From: HGW-17 sp938004375
GTDB lineage: Bacteria; Myxococcota_A; Polyangia; HGW-17
Length of the DNA stretch: 64,000 bases
NCBI GenBank assembly: GCA_036802685.1
Contig: DAIRVS010000001.1
Location: forward strand, 1 to 64,000
Direction of reading: 5' to 3'
A model generated the notes under the pieces. That model worked only from the letters and a program-made list of their open reading frames with translations. It had not been told where the DNA came from and did no database searches. Shown here piece after piece: positions 32,686-40,503 of this stretch; position 1 is the stretch's first letter; each line of letters begins with the position of its first letter. The translations under genes and the position numbers were made by a program.

Positions 32686-33789
32686 TCACTTGACCTCCCG
32701 GTATTTGAGATAACCGTCCAGCACGTCGTCGAGGCGGGAGACGATGCTCATCTGGTCGTAGAACAGGCTGTCCTGAATCCGGAAGATCAGGTTCCGGTCC
32801 AGGTTGAGCTTGCGGGAGACGTTGGCCAACTGGGCGGCCCGGGCGGCGTGGGTGCGGGCCTTCATGGCCTTCTGGAACTTCTTGACGTCGCAGTCCATGA
32901 TCTCGCACAGGGCGGTGTAGTTCCCCCGCACGAACACGTTCTGCCCCTCCTGGGAGAACCGCTCGTGGAGCTCCTCGAAGGCCCCGTCGCCCTTCTGCGC
33001 CAGAATCTCGAGCATGGCCTCCATCGTCTGCGTGTGGCGACCCCGCTGCGCGGGCAGGGGGATGACGTTGACCTTGACCTTCTGGTCGTACTTGCGCAGG
33101 GCGGCCTTGAGGGCGGCGAACACCCGCTGCTCGTAGGTGCTGACGTAGGCGGCGTACCAGGTGATGGTGATCGGGGCCGACGAGGCGCCCTTGGTCAGGG
33201 TGGGCCAGCCCTCGGGCAGGCTCTCGGCCAGGAGCGCGTCGAGCCCGGCGGGCAGCGAGTTGCGGTTCTCCTCGACGAGGCTGGTCCACTGCTCGCGCTC
33301 GCGCTGCTCCTTCTGGCGCTCACGTTCTGCCTCGGCCTTCTTTCGCTCGCGCTCGGCCTCGTCCTGGCGCTGCTTCACCTCGTTCTGGATGCGCTGCTGG
33401 TGCTCCTGGGCGCCGCGGGTGGCGAAAAAGGCGACGGTCCCGCCGATGATCAGGGTGGTGAAGATGATGATCGCGGGCAGCACGGCCGCCACCTTGGTCG
33501 CCTGCTGGGCCCGGCCCATGGCCTGCTGCACCTGCCGCTGGACCTTGGGGTCCAGGGCGTTGGGCACGATGATCACCTGCTGCGGCGGCGCGGGCGCCCG
33601 GGGTCCGCGGGCGGGCGGATCGTCGTCCGCGAACAGGTCCTCGACCTCCTCGTCCGAGGGGCCGTCGTCCTCGTCGAACACCAGCGTGTTGCCGCAATAT
33701 TGACACTTCACGGAGCTGGCCCCCGGATCGTTGGAGATCGAGGCACCGCAGGCGGGGCAGTTCAGGGAGGCGAGCTGGGGCTTTTTCAT
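32686..33789 (-). CDS. zinc-ribbon, membrane-anchored thioredoxin-fold protein
   Basis: A 367-residue protein starting at ATG 33789 with AGGAAA six bases upstream. Residues 8-36 form a zinc-ribbon (CPACG and CQYCG). An acidic disordered part (about 45-70), a membrane segment (about 105-130) and an Arg/Glu/Lys-rich coiled coil (about 135-175) follow. The C-terminal 150 residues resemble a DsbA/thioredoxin-like domain with ITITWYAAYVSTYEQRVFAAL, LPLPAQRGRHTQTMEAML and a long alpha-helical insertion. The place of the usual CxxC is taken by YAAYVS, and no other CxxC is seen there, so it should not act as a disulfide oxidase. Probably a binding or sensor domain outside the membrane. Confidence 0.7.
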   Translation of the reverse strand: MKKPQLASLNCPACGASISNDPGASSVKCQYCGNTLVFDEDDGPSDEEVEDLFADDDPPARGPRAPAPPQQVIIVPNALDPKVQRQVQQAMGRAQQATKVAAVLPAIIIFTTLIIGGTVAFFATRGAQEHQQRIQNEVKQRQDEAERERKKAEAERERQKEQREREQWTSLVEENRNSLPAGLDALLAESLPEGWPTLTKGASSAPITITWYAAYVSTYEQRVFAALKAALRKYDQKVKVNVIPLPAQRGRHTQTMEAMLEILAQKGDGAFEELHERFSQEGQNVFVRGNYTALCEIMDCDVKKFQKAMKARTHAARAAQLANVSRKLNLDRNLIFRIQDSLFYDQMSIVSRLDDVLDGYLKYREVK

Positions 33790-33859
33790 GACGTTTCCTA
33801 TAACCGCCTTGACATTTTTTGTCAACCGGGGAACCCTGATCGGACCAAGGAGGAGGGCC

Positions 33860-34363
33860 ATGAATCCCGAAACCGAGACGCGAAGAGCCTACCTGGCCGG
33901 CGGCTGCTTCTGGGGCGTGGAGTACCACCTGCGGCGCCTGCCGGGCGTGCGGTCGGTGATCTCCGGCTTCATGGGCGGCGCCCTCGAACGCCCCACCTAC
34001 CGGCAGGTATGCGCCGGCGGCACCGGACACCTCGAGACTGTCGAGGTGACCTACGATCCGGCGGTCACCTCGTTCGAGGCCATCGCGCGGCGGTTCTTCG
34101 AGATCCATGATCCCACCCAACGGGACCGCCAGGGCCCCGACGTGGGGGTGCAGTACCGCAGCGCGGTGTTCTACGCGAACGAGCAGGAGCGGCAGGTCGC
34201 CCAGGGATTGATCGCACAATTGATTCACAATGGCTATGACGTGGTTACCGAGCTCTTGCCCGCAGGAATCTTCTGGCCCGCCGAGGACTATCATCAAGAA
34301 TACTACGATCGCCACGGGAAGGAGCCGGCCTGCCACTGGCCGGTGGCCCGCTTCGATCGATAA
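33860..34363 (+). CDS. msrA: peptide-methionine (S)-S-oxide reductase
   Basis: MsrA reduces methionine-S-sulfoxide in proteins with thioredoxin. The 167-residue product has the catalytic motif AGGCFWGVE near residue 13, with the redox Cys in GCFW. Further conserved blocks follow: GFMGG, YRQVCAGGTGHLETVEVTYDP, FFEIHDPTQRDRQGPDVGVQYRS, and FWPAEDYHQEYY near the C-terminus. The ATG at 33860 has a strong AGGAGGG site. It is divergent from the zinc-ribbon gene (70 bases between the starts) and is followed by an unrelated membrane protein gene; no msrB is fused or adjacent. Confidence 0.96.
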   Translation: MNPETETRRAYLAGGCFWGVEYHLRRLPGVRSVISGFMGGALERPTYRQVCAGGTGHLETVEVTYDPAVTSFEAIARRFFEIHDPTQRDRQGPDVGVQYRSAVFYANEQERQVAQGLIAQLIHNGYDVVTELLPAGIFWPAEDYHQEYYDRHGKEPACHWPVARFDR

Positions 34364-34438
34364 CACATACAGCTTGCCAAGGAGGCCGGTTTTTGTCAGG
34401 ATACGGGCCGGTCGAACACCGAAGGGACGCCGGAATAC

Positions 34439-35020
34439 ATGTCTAACGAACACCCTGCCACTTGCTCCGAGCCGGGAGCCTGCCACGTGGTGACCCGCGA
34501 CGAGGCCTTCTTCGAGGTCGAGCGGGCCGTGCGGTTCTCGTGGTGGCAGAAGCTGGGTTATTTCGTCAGTTACAACCGGTACGCCCTGCTGATCCTGATC
34601 CTGAGCATGGCCATCCCCGGGCTGCTGTTCCGCTACGCCCGCTGGTACCTCTGGGTGCCCGCCGCCCTCGTCGCCCTGCGCGCCCTGTACTGGGCCTGGC
34701 ACATCGCCCGCCAGTACCCCAAGAAGCTGCACATCACCAAGAAACTGCTGCTGGCCCAGCGGCAGGGCACCTTTCAGAGCCCCGACGTCGTGAAGTACTG
34801 CGGGGATCCGTGCTACCGCGTGGTCGCCCACCACGCCCTCGCGCAGGCCGGCACTCCCGCCGCCGAGCGCCGCCGCCTGGTGCGCGGCTACGTCGATCAA
34901 GCGCACGATCTGGCCCACTCCCTGGTCTTCGTCGACCGAGAGAAGGGCCGCATTGTGACCATCATCAACGGTGTGACCACAGAAAAACCCCTCACCCCAC
35001 AGGAGATGACGAATGGTTAA
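34439..35020 (+). CDS. membrane protein of unknown function
   Basis: A 193-residue protein with two adjacent hydrophobic segments (about 47-68 and 70-90) between soluble parts. The N-terminus has an unusual CSEPGAC pair. The C-terminal half is hydrophilic, mostly helical, with a KYCGDPCYRVV pair of Cys, and reads AHDLAHSLVFVDREKGRIVTIINGV near the end. I do not recognise a family. Its stop overlaps the next gene's ATG by eight bases, so it is coupled to the PH-like protein. The CGDPC pair and the short two-helix layout hint at a small membrane scaffold rather than an enzyme. Confidence 0.65.
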   Translation: MSNEHPATCSEPGACHVVTRDEAFFEVERAVRFSWWQKLGYFVSYNRYALLILILSMAIPGLLFRYARWYLWVPAALVALRALYWAWHIARQYPKKLHITKKLLLAQRQGTFQSPDVVKYCGDPCYRVVAHHALAQAGTPAAERRRLVRGYVDQAHDLAHSLVFVDREKGRIVTIINGVTTEKPLTPQEMTNG

Positions 35021-35471
35021 CATGACCCCGAAGACCCAGGAAGCCCTCAACAACGTCCAGATGCTGCAGGGCGAGGAGATCCAGTACGCCGTGCAGGCCG
35101 ACGGCTTCTTCGTCGGCACCAGCCCCATCGAGAAGTTGATGGCCAAGATCCAGGCGTTCTTCACGAAGATCACGGGCGGCCACATCCGCATGTTCCTCGT
35201 GCTCACCAACCAGCGCGTGCTGCTCATCGAGTCCACGGCCAAATGCTGCGGCTTCCAGGCCTCCCGCGTCGTTCACACGATCGCCACGAAGTCCATCGTC
35301 GAGGCCGGCACCACGCGCGAGACCACCTGGTGCTGCTTCCACACCCGCATGATCCAGGTCGAGAGCCTGACCCAGAAGTACGTGCTGGTGGCCAAGACCA
35401 TGACCGACCCGGAGATGATGGAGTTCATCACCCGCATGTCGCTGCTGATCGTGCAGAACCCGGTCCGCTAG
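35013..35471 (+). CDS. small PH-like (bacterial pleckstrin-homology-type) domain protein
   Basis: A 152-residue protein with no signal peptide. The core, about residues 20-150, has strand-rich segments EIQYAVQADGFFV, RMFLVLTNQRVLLIES, VHTIATKSIVEAG and MIQVESLTQKYVLVA, followed by a C-terminal helix. This matches the general bacterial PH/GRAM-like layout, in which VLTNQRLL-type strands recur. It overlaps the preceding membrane-protein gene by eight bases, and GGAG lies seven bases upstream of ATG 35013. It may bind membranes or the preceding membrane protein. Ligand unknown. Confidence 0.68.
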   Translation: MVNMTPKTQEALNNVQMLQGEEIQYAVQADGFFVGTSPIEKLMAKIQAFFTKITGGHIRMFLVLTNQRVLLIESTAKCCGFQASRVVHTIATKSIVEAGTTRETTWCCFHTRMIQVESLTQKYVLVAKTMTDPEMMEFITRMSLLIVQNPVR

Positions 35472-35571
35472 CCGGCGCCGGTCCTGCCCAGAAAAGCCGG
35501 AGCCTTCCGGCCCGGAAGCCGGTTCGTCCGGCGCGACCTCTTCGCAATCCCTTGAAAGGAGGACCCCGCCC

Positions 35572-37533
35572 ATGGCCGAGCCTTCCCTGACAGCCCCTGA
35601 AGCCTGGTCCGAGATCGTCATGGGGAACACCGCCATCGTGCGCGCCATGGCCGTCTCGGGCACCCGCGTGGTGACCGCCTACCCCGGGTCGCCCACCCCC
35701 GAGATCGCCGAGGCCATCGGCCGGATCCCCGCCGGGGAGCGGCCGTTCTTCTTCGAGTTCTCGACCAACGAGAAGGTCGCCACCGAGGTGGCCTTCGGCG
35801 CGTCGATCAACGGCCACCTGGCCTGCGTCTTTTTCAAGAGCGTGGGGCTCAACGTGGCCGCGGACACCTTCGTGCAGTTGTCCATGATGGAGCTCGTCGG
35901 CGGGATGGTGATCGTCCTGGGCGACGATCCCGGCTGCAACTCGAGCCAGAACGAGCAGGACAACCGGCACCTCGCCCGGCTCTGCTACACGCCGGTCTGG
36001 GAGCCCATGGACCCGCAGGAGGTGCACGACATGTACCTCGAGGCCGCCGCCTGGTCGCAAGAGCAGCACATGCCCGTGATCCTGCGGCTCTCCACCCACG
36101 TGTGCCACGCCAAGATGCGCGTGCGCTCGGCGGCCTTCACGCCGGCGCCGCACAACGACGCGCCCCGGTTCGACCCCGCCGCCGGCCCCTATCTGCCGAT
36201 CACCAAACTGGTGGCCCCCCTCAAGCGCCGGGCGCTGGAGAAGCTCGAGCGCACCCGGGAGAAAGCCGAGACCACGCCGTTTTTGAAGGTCCTACCGGGC
36301 GTTCCAGGCACCCGCCGCGGCGTGATCACCGCCGGGCTACCCACGGCCAGCCTGCTCGAGGTCCTCGAGGGCAGCGCCCTGGGACAGGGCGTCGAAGGTC
36401 CCCCAAACGTGCTGCGCCTGGGCCTGGTGCATCCCCTGCCCGTGCGCGCCGTCACCGACTTTCTGCGGTCCCACGACGAGGTCAAGATCCTCGAGGAGCT
36501 CGACGACTTCCTCGAGCAGGGCGTCGTCGCCGCCGCCTACCGGGCCGGCCTCTCGTGCCGGATCCGGGGCAAGGAGGACCGCGAGGAGTGGATCGGCGAG
36601 TACACGCCACCCAAGGTCCGCGAAATCCTGCACGCCACCTGGCCCGAACTCATCCCGGCCGCCGCACCCGCGACGCCGGGTCCGTCGCCCGACGCTCCGT
36701 CGGTCGACGCTCCGTCGGCCGACGCTCCGTCCGCCCGGGCCCCCCAGATGTGCCCGGGCTGCGGCCACCGCAGCGCTTTTTACGCCATCTCCCAGGCGCT
36801 CGCGGCCGAGGACATCACGGTGGCCGACATCGGCTGCCACACCCTGGGCTTCCTGCCGCCCTACCACATGGGTCAGGTTCTCCTGTGCATGGGCGCCTCC
36901 TGCGGCATCGCGGCGGGCCTCTCCCTGTTCCAGCGGTCCCGGCGGGTGGTCGCCTTCCTCGGCGACAGCACGTTCTTCCACGCCGGCCTCCCGGGGGTGA
37001 TCAACGCGCTGTTCAACCGCCACGACTTCACGCTCATCGTCATGGAGAACGGCACCACCGCCATGACCGGACACCAGGCCCACGCCGGCTCCGGCGAGAA
37101 CTTCAACGGCCCGACGACGGCGATTTCGATCCGCGACCTGCTCGTGTCCCTGGGCGCCACCGTGCGCGAGGTCGACACCTATCAACAGGCGAAACTGACC
37201 CAGCTCGTACGCGAAGCCAACGAGGCCGGCGGATTCCAGGTGGTCATCGCGCGCCACCCGTGCATGCTCGCCCACCAGCGCCGCGAGACGAGGAAGCCCG
37301 GCTTCGTGAAGCGCCAGGTGCGGATCCTGGCGGAGAAGTGCGACCAGCGGCACGTGTGCGTGAAGCAGTTCGGCTGCCCGTCGTTCTTCCTCGAGCCCTC
37401 GGGCGCCGTCCACGTCAACGCGGACCTGTGCATCGGGGACGGCTCCTGCCTGCAGACCTGCCCCACGAAGGCCATCGCCCCGCCGGCGCCCGTGAAACAG
37501 GAGACCGCGCCCACGAAACAGGAGGCGCCATGA
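35572..37533 (+). CDS. iorA: indolepyruvate:ferredoxin oxidoreductase, alpha subunit
   Basis: IorA with IorB oxidatively decarboxylates arylpyruvates (indolepyruvate, phenylpyruvate) to acyl-CoA and reduces ferredoxin, an anaerobic amino-acid catabolic step. The 653-residue chain has an N-terminal pyruvate-binding part with MGNTAIVRAM and TAYPGSPTPEI, then a linker, a thiamine-diphosphate domain with CPGCGHRSAFYAI and GDSTFFHAGLPGVINAL, and a C-terminal ferredoxin-like segment with CVKQFGCPSF and CIGDGSCLQTCPT that can bind iron-sulfur clusters. An unusual 15-residue DAPSx repeat lies at residues about 374-388. The stop overlaps iorB by four bases (ATGA). Confidence 0.93.
   Translation: MAEPSLTAPEAWSEIVMGNTAIVRAMAVSGTRVVTAYPGSPTPEIAEAIGRIPAGERPFFFEFSTNEKVATEVAFGASINGHLACVFFKSVGLNVAADTFVQLSMMELVGGMVIVLGDDPGCNSSQNEQDNRHLARLCYTPVWEPMDPQEVHDMYLEAAAWSQEQHMPVILRLSTHVCHAKMRVRSAAFTPAPHNDAPRFDPAAGPYLPITKLVAPLKRRALEKLERTREKAETTPFLKVLPGVPGTRRGVITAGLPTASLLEVLEGSALGQGVEGPPNVLRLGLVHPLPVRAVTDFLRSHDEVKILEELDDFLEQGVVAAAYRAGLSCRIRGKEDREEWIGEYTPPKVREILHATWPELIPAAAPATPGPSPDAPSVDAPSADAPSARAPQMCPGCGHRSAFYAISQALAAEDITVADIGCHTLGFLPPYHMGQVLLCMGASCGIAAGLSLFQRSRRVVAFLGDSTFFHAGLPGVINALFNRHDFTLIVMENGTTAMTGHQAHAGSGENFNGPTTAISIRDLLVSLGATVREVDTYQQAKLTQLVREANEAGGFQVVIARHPCMLAHQRRETRKPGFVKRQVRILAEKCDQRHVCVKQFGCPSFFLEPSGAVHVNADLCIGDGSCLQTCPTKAIAPPAPVKQETAPTKQEAP
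36691..36735 (+). repeat. DAPSx coding repeat in IorA linker
   Basis: Three 15-base units (GACGCTCCGTCGG plus two bases) encode Asp-Ala-Pro-Ser-Val/Ala in the linker just before the thiamine-diphosphate domain. Confidence 0.75.
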
Positions 37534-38126
37534 CCACCACGCAGATTTACATGATCGGAGTCGGCGGCCAAGGCATCGGCCTGCTCGCCGAGGTGCTCGC
37601 CCACGCGGGCGATCGGGCCGGGCTCGCCATCCGGGCCGTGGACACCCACGGGCTCGCCCAGCGGGGCGGCTCGGTGGAGAGCTTTTTGCGCGTGGGGACA
37701 TGCGTCTTCTCGCCGCTGGTGGCCCCCGGCGAGGCGGATCTGGTGGTCGCCCTGGAGCGCACCGAGGCCCTGCGCGGGCTGTGCACGTACGCCCGCCCCG
37801 GGGGCCGCCTGGTGTGGTACGAGACCGCTTGGCAGCCGCTGGCCGTGCGCCTGGGCCGCGAGGCCCCCGTCGAGCACGCGGCCATCCTCGCCCGCGCGGC
37901 GGCCCTGGGCGTCACCGCGCGCCCGGTGCACGTGCCCGATCTGCCCGACACCCGCATGCAGAACGTGGCCGTGCTGGCCACCGTCGCCGGGCTGGGGTGG
38001 ATCCCCGGCATCGCCCCCGCCCACTACCGGGAGGCCCTGACCGCGCTGGTTCCCCCCCGCGCCGCGGCCGCCAACCTCGCCCTGTTCGACGCGGTCCTCG
38101 CCGCGAGCGGAGCCGATCCCGCATGA
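37530..38126 (+). CDS. iorB: indolepyruvate:ferredoxin oxidoreductase, beta subunit
   Basis: The 198-residue product begins MTTTQIYMIGVGGQGIG, the typical gamma-domain opening (GVGGQGI) of 2-oxoacid:ferredoxin oxidoreductases. It continues with HGLAQRGGSVESFLRVG, the conserved block that pairs with the alpha subunit, and a late region TRMQNVAVLA. ATG 37530 overlaps the iorA stop (ATGA) and the iorB stop overlaps the next ATG in the same way, so iorA, iorB and the SpoA-domain gene are translationally coupled. The length is typical of separate beta subunits. It works with IorA. Confidence 0.93.
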   Translation: MTTTQIYMIGVGGQGIGLLAEVLAHAGDRAGLAIRAVDTHGLAQRGGSVESFLRVGTCVFSPLVAPGEADLVVALERTEALRGLCTYARPGGRLVWYETAWQPLAVRLGREAPVEHAAILARAAALGVTARPVHVPDLPDTRMQNVAVLATVAGLGWIPGIAPAHYREALTALVPPRAAAANLALFDAVLAASGADPA

Positions 38127-39079
38127 TCCCGCCCGCGCTCTTCGCCCGGCTGCCCCGGATCGCCCCACAGGATCCGGCCGCCCGGCGTCACCGCGCCCTG
38201 CTCGCCCGCTACCTCGCGGGCCCGCTCCCGGCCGTGGGCGAGGTCCTCGGCGAGCCCTGCGCCCTCGAACCCGCGCCCGATCGCTCCGGCGCCCCGGACG
38301 CCTGGTGGCGCCTCGCGTCGGGCGCCCACGTGGGCCTCGCCGGCGCCGCCCTGGACGCCCTGCGGTTGTTCCACGGACGCGCCGCGCTCCCCTCGGGGCC
38401 CGACGACCTCTTCGCCCGCCTCGCCGTGGACCGCCCGGCGGCGTTCTCCCGCGCCGTCCCCGCGCCCGCGCCCGCGGTGGACCCGACCCGACGCCTCGCG
38501 CTCTGGCTGCGTGCCCCCCGGGGCGACCTGGAATTAGTTTACCAGTTCCTTGATGATTCCCCACCGGACTACCCCGTGCGCTCCCGCGCCCTGGACTTCG
38601 AGTTCCCCTGCAGCCTGGTCTTTGGTTTTTTATCCTTAGCTCATCTCACGGGCGCCCGACGCCAGGAGATGATCTTTCCTGGGTGGCCGACTAAAGATTC
38701 GGCCTATCTTGGCCGACATGACCTGTGGCTCCCGGTCCGCTTCGAGCGCGGTCGGTGGGTCGCAGGCGGAGGATGGTTCATGAAACCTTCGGCGCCCGAT
38801 CATTTTCCACTTGAAATTTCGGTGGAAGTCGGAAGAATCCGCCTGCGGGGCAGCGACCTCGCCGCCCTGACCCGGGGCGCCGTGCTCCCCCTGGGCGGCG
38901 CCTTCGGCGGCCAGGTGGACCTGGTCTGCGACAACCGGCTGCTGGCCCGGGCCGAGCTGGTCGTCGCCGGGGGTGAGCTGGCGCTCCGGCTCCTGACCGA
39001 CGTGCCCATGTTTCCAGATTTTCCCCACCCCGGCGCAGCCCCGCCGGCACCGGGCGAGACGCCCACAGGTGACGCATGA
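38123..39079 (+). CDS. SpoA-domain (FliN/SctQ-type) protein, orphan
   Basis: A 318-residue protein whose last 90 residues read as a SpoA domain, the conserved fold of FliM/FliN and SctQ in flagellar and type III secretion sorting platforms: ISVEVGRIRLRGSDLAAL, then RGAVLPLGG, QVDLVCDNRLLARAELVV and a final LALRLLTD. The N-terminal 220 residues are Ala/Pro/Arg-rich with ELVYQFLDDSPP and EMIFPGWPT; I cannot place them. No other flagellar or secretion genes are seen nearby. ATG 38123 overlaps the iorB stop by four bases, and its own stop overlaps the PilZ gene by four. The pairing with PilZ suggests a signal-controlled switch-type complex. Confidence 0.72.
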   Translation: MIPPALFARLPRIAPQDPAARRHRALLARYLAGPLPAVGEVLGEPCALEPAPDRSGAPDAWWRLASGAHVGLAGAALDALRLFHGRAALPSGPDDLFARLAVDRPAAFSRAVPAPAPAVDPTRRLALWLRAPRGDLELVYQFLDDSPPDYPVRSRALDFEFPCSLVFGFLSLAHLTGARRQEMIFPGWPTKDSAYLGRHDLWLPVRFERGRWVAGGGWFMKPSAPDHFPLEISVEVGRIRLRGSDLAALTRGAVLPLGGAFGGQVDLVCDNRLLARAELVVAGGELALRLLTDVPMFPDFPHPGAAPPAPGETPTGDA

Positions 39080-39420
39080 CGATGAATCCCTCGACCCGAC
39101 GCGTGAACCAACGCCACGACGTGCAGCTGCCCCTGGAGGTGATCTCCGGAGACACCAGCCGGCCGGCGGTCATCCAGAACATGTCCGTTGGTGGCCTCTA
39201 TTTCCACTGCGATTTTCCCGTGGAACGCCAGCAGTTGTTCACCGTGGTGTTCAGCATCCCCACGCTGGACGTGCCGGTGCGCGTCGATACCGTGGTGCGC
39301 TGGACGGAGAAACTCGGTGAGGCGACCACGGGCGTGGGCGTGCAGTTCCTCGGCCTCAAGGCCCGCGAGGTCTGGGCCATCACCAAGTTCTTCACCTCCC
39401 TCTCGGTCTCGAACCTGTAG
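39076..39420 (+). CDS. PilZ-domain protein
   Basis: A 114-residue single-domain protein of the PilZ fold, which usually binds cyclic di-GMP. The two binding elements are visible: an N-terminal RxxxR (RRVNQRHDV) and NMSVGGLYF, close to the D/NxSxxG motif. A later VGVQFLGL and a C-terminal helix complete the fold. ATG 39076 overlaps the stop of the SpoA-domain gene by four bases (ATGA), so both proteins are made together. This implies that c-di-GMP may control a SpoA-containing platform. The last 29 bases overlap the convergent LysR gene. Confidence 0.87.
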   Translation: MTMNPSTRRVNQRHDVQLPLEVISGDTSRPAVIQNMSVGGLYFHCDFPVERQQLFTVVFSIPTLDVPVRVDTVVRWTEKLGEATTGVGVQFLGLKAREVWAITKFFTSLSVSNL

Positions 39421-40345
39421 TCCCTCCGTTCACCCCCTGCACCGGCGCGATGCCGTCGGCGTACTCCTCCAGGGACAATCTCTTCAGCGCGTCGGCCAGC
39501 CGGCGGTTCTTGTCGCGGCCGGCCCAGGCCTTTTTCTGATAGACGCAGAAGCGGTCCTCAGCGAGGGGCAGCCCGGGAAACAACTCCACCAAGCACCCCG
39601 TGGCCAACTCCCGCGTGACGCTGTAGCGCGGGACCAACGCCGCGCCGAGCCCCTCGCAGGCCGCGCCGATCATCCCGCGCAGGTGGGTGAGCTCCTGCAC
39701 GCGGGAGAACACCGGACGGCGCGCCGCCGGGAGGGCCTCCATCAGGCGGTCCCACCAGGCCCCGCCCCGGTCCAGGGACAGCACCGTCAACCGCCCCAGC
39801 GCGGCGGGATCGGGCACGGGGTTCGTCCGCAGGAACGCCGGCGCGGCGACCACGACGTACCGCTCGCGGAACAACTCGATGATCTCCAGCCGGGGATCGA
39901 GGTGCACCCGGCAGTCCACCACCAGGTCGACCTCGCCGGAGGCGAGCGGCGCCGCGAGCTCGTTGGAGAAGTGGAAATGCAGGCACAGGTCGGCGTGCTC
40001 CCGCATGAACGGGGCGAGCTTGGGCACCAGCACCTGGGTGCCGAACTCCACCGTGCACCCCAGCACCAGGGGCTCGGCCAAAGTGCCGGCGGCCAGCTGG
40101 ACCTCGACCTCCCCGATGGCGTCGAACGCGCGGTCGCACACCTCGTACAGGCGCCGGCCCGCCTCGGTGAGCTGGGCGCGCCGGGCCACGTGGCGGACCA
40201 GCTCGCGGCCCACCTCGGCCTCGAGGCGGCGCAGGGCGTGACTCACGGCCGAGGGCGTCAGGTGCAGGGCGGCCGCCGCGGCCGAATTGCTGCCGCGCCG
40301 GGCGACCTCGGTGAAGACCCTCAGGCGGTTGGGATCGGCGCTCAT
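39392..40345 (-). CDS. LysR-family transcriptional regulator
   Basis: A 317-residue LysR regulator. The N-terminal helix-turn-helix (residues about 5-60) reads LRVFTEVARRGSNSAAAAALHLTPSAVSHALRRLEAEVG, and the C-terminal 220 residues form the periplasmic-binding-protein-like effector domain. It is divergent from pruA (158 bases between starts), and the gap holds the inverted-repeat operator at 40387-40426. Regulation of proline or P5C catabolism in response to an effector is the simplest reading. The 3' end overlaps the convergent PilZ gene. No symbol is assigned, because putR-type regulators vary. Confidence 0.9.
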   Translation of the reverse strand: MSADPNRLRVFTEVARRGSNSAAAAALHLTPSAVSHALRRLEAEVGRELVRHVARRAQLTEAGRRLYEVCDRAFDAIGEVEVQLAAGTLAEPLVLGCTVEFGTQVLVPKLAPFMREHADLCLHFHFSNELAAPLASGEVDLVVDCRVHLDPRLEIIELFRERYVVVAAPAFLRTNPVPDPAALGRLTVLSLDRGGAWWDRLMEALPAARRPVFSRVQELTHLRGMIGAACEGLGAALVPRYSVTRELATGCLVELFPGLPLAEDRFCVYQKKAWAGRDKNRRLADALKRLSLEEYADGIAPVQGVNGGTTGSRPRGR

Positions 40346-40386
40346 CGTCGCGCTCCTTCCGGGGCCTTCCGTGTCCCCGAGTTCGA

Positions 40387-40426
40387 TGAACAGAATTCAT
40401 TCATCACATGAAAAACTATCACTTCA
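40387..40426. promoter_or_regulatory. LysR-type operator with TGAA/TTCA inverted repeats
   Basis: TGAA-N5-TTCA (40387-40399) fits the LysR T-N11-A rule. An overlapping TTCAT-CAC-ATGAA (40400-40412) also fits T-N11-A, and a further TGAA-N10-TTCA follows to 40426. It lies between the divergent LysR and pruA starts. Confidence 0.6.
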
Positions 40427-40503
40427 TTTCACCTGGATCCAGCGGTATCTTTCCCCTGACGGCCCCGCCCGGCGGGCGCCACACCCCAACCAGGAGTGAT
40501 CCC

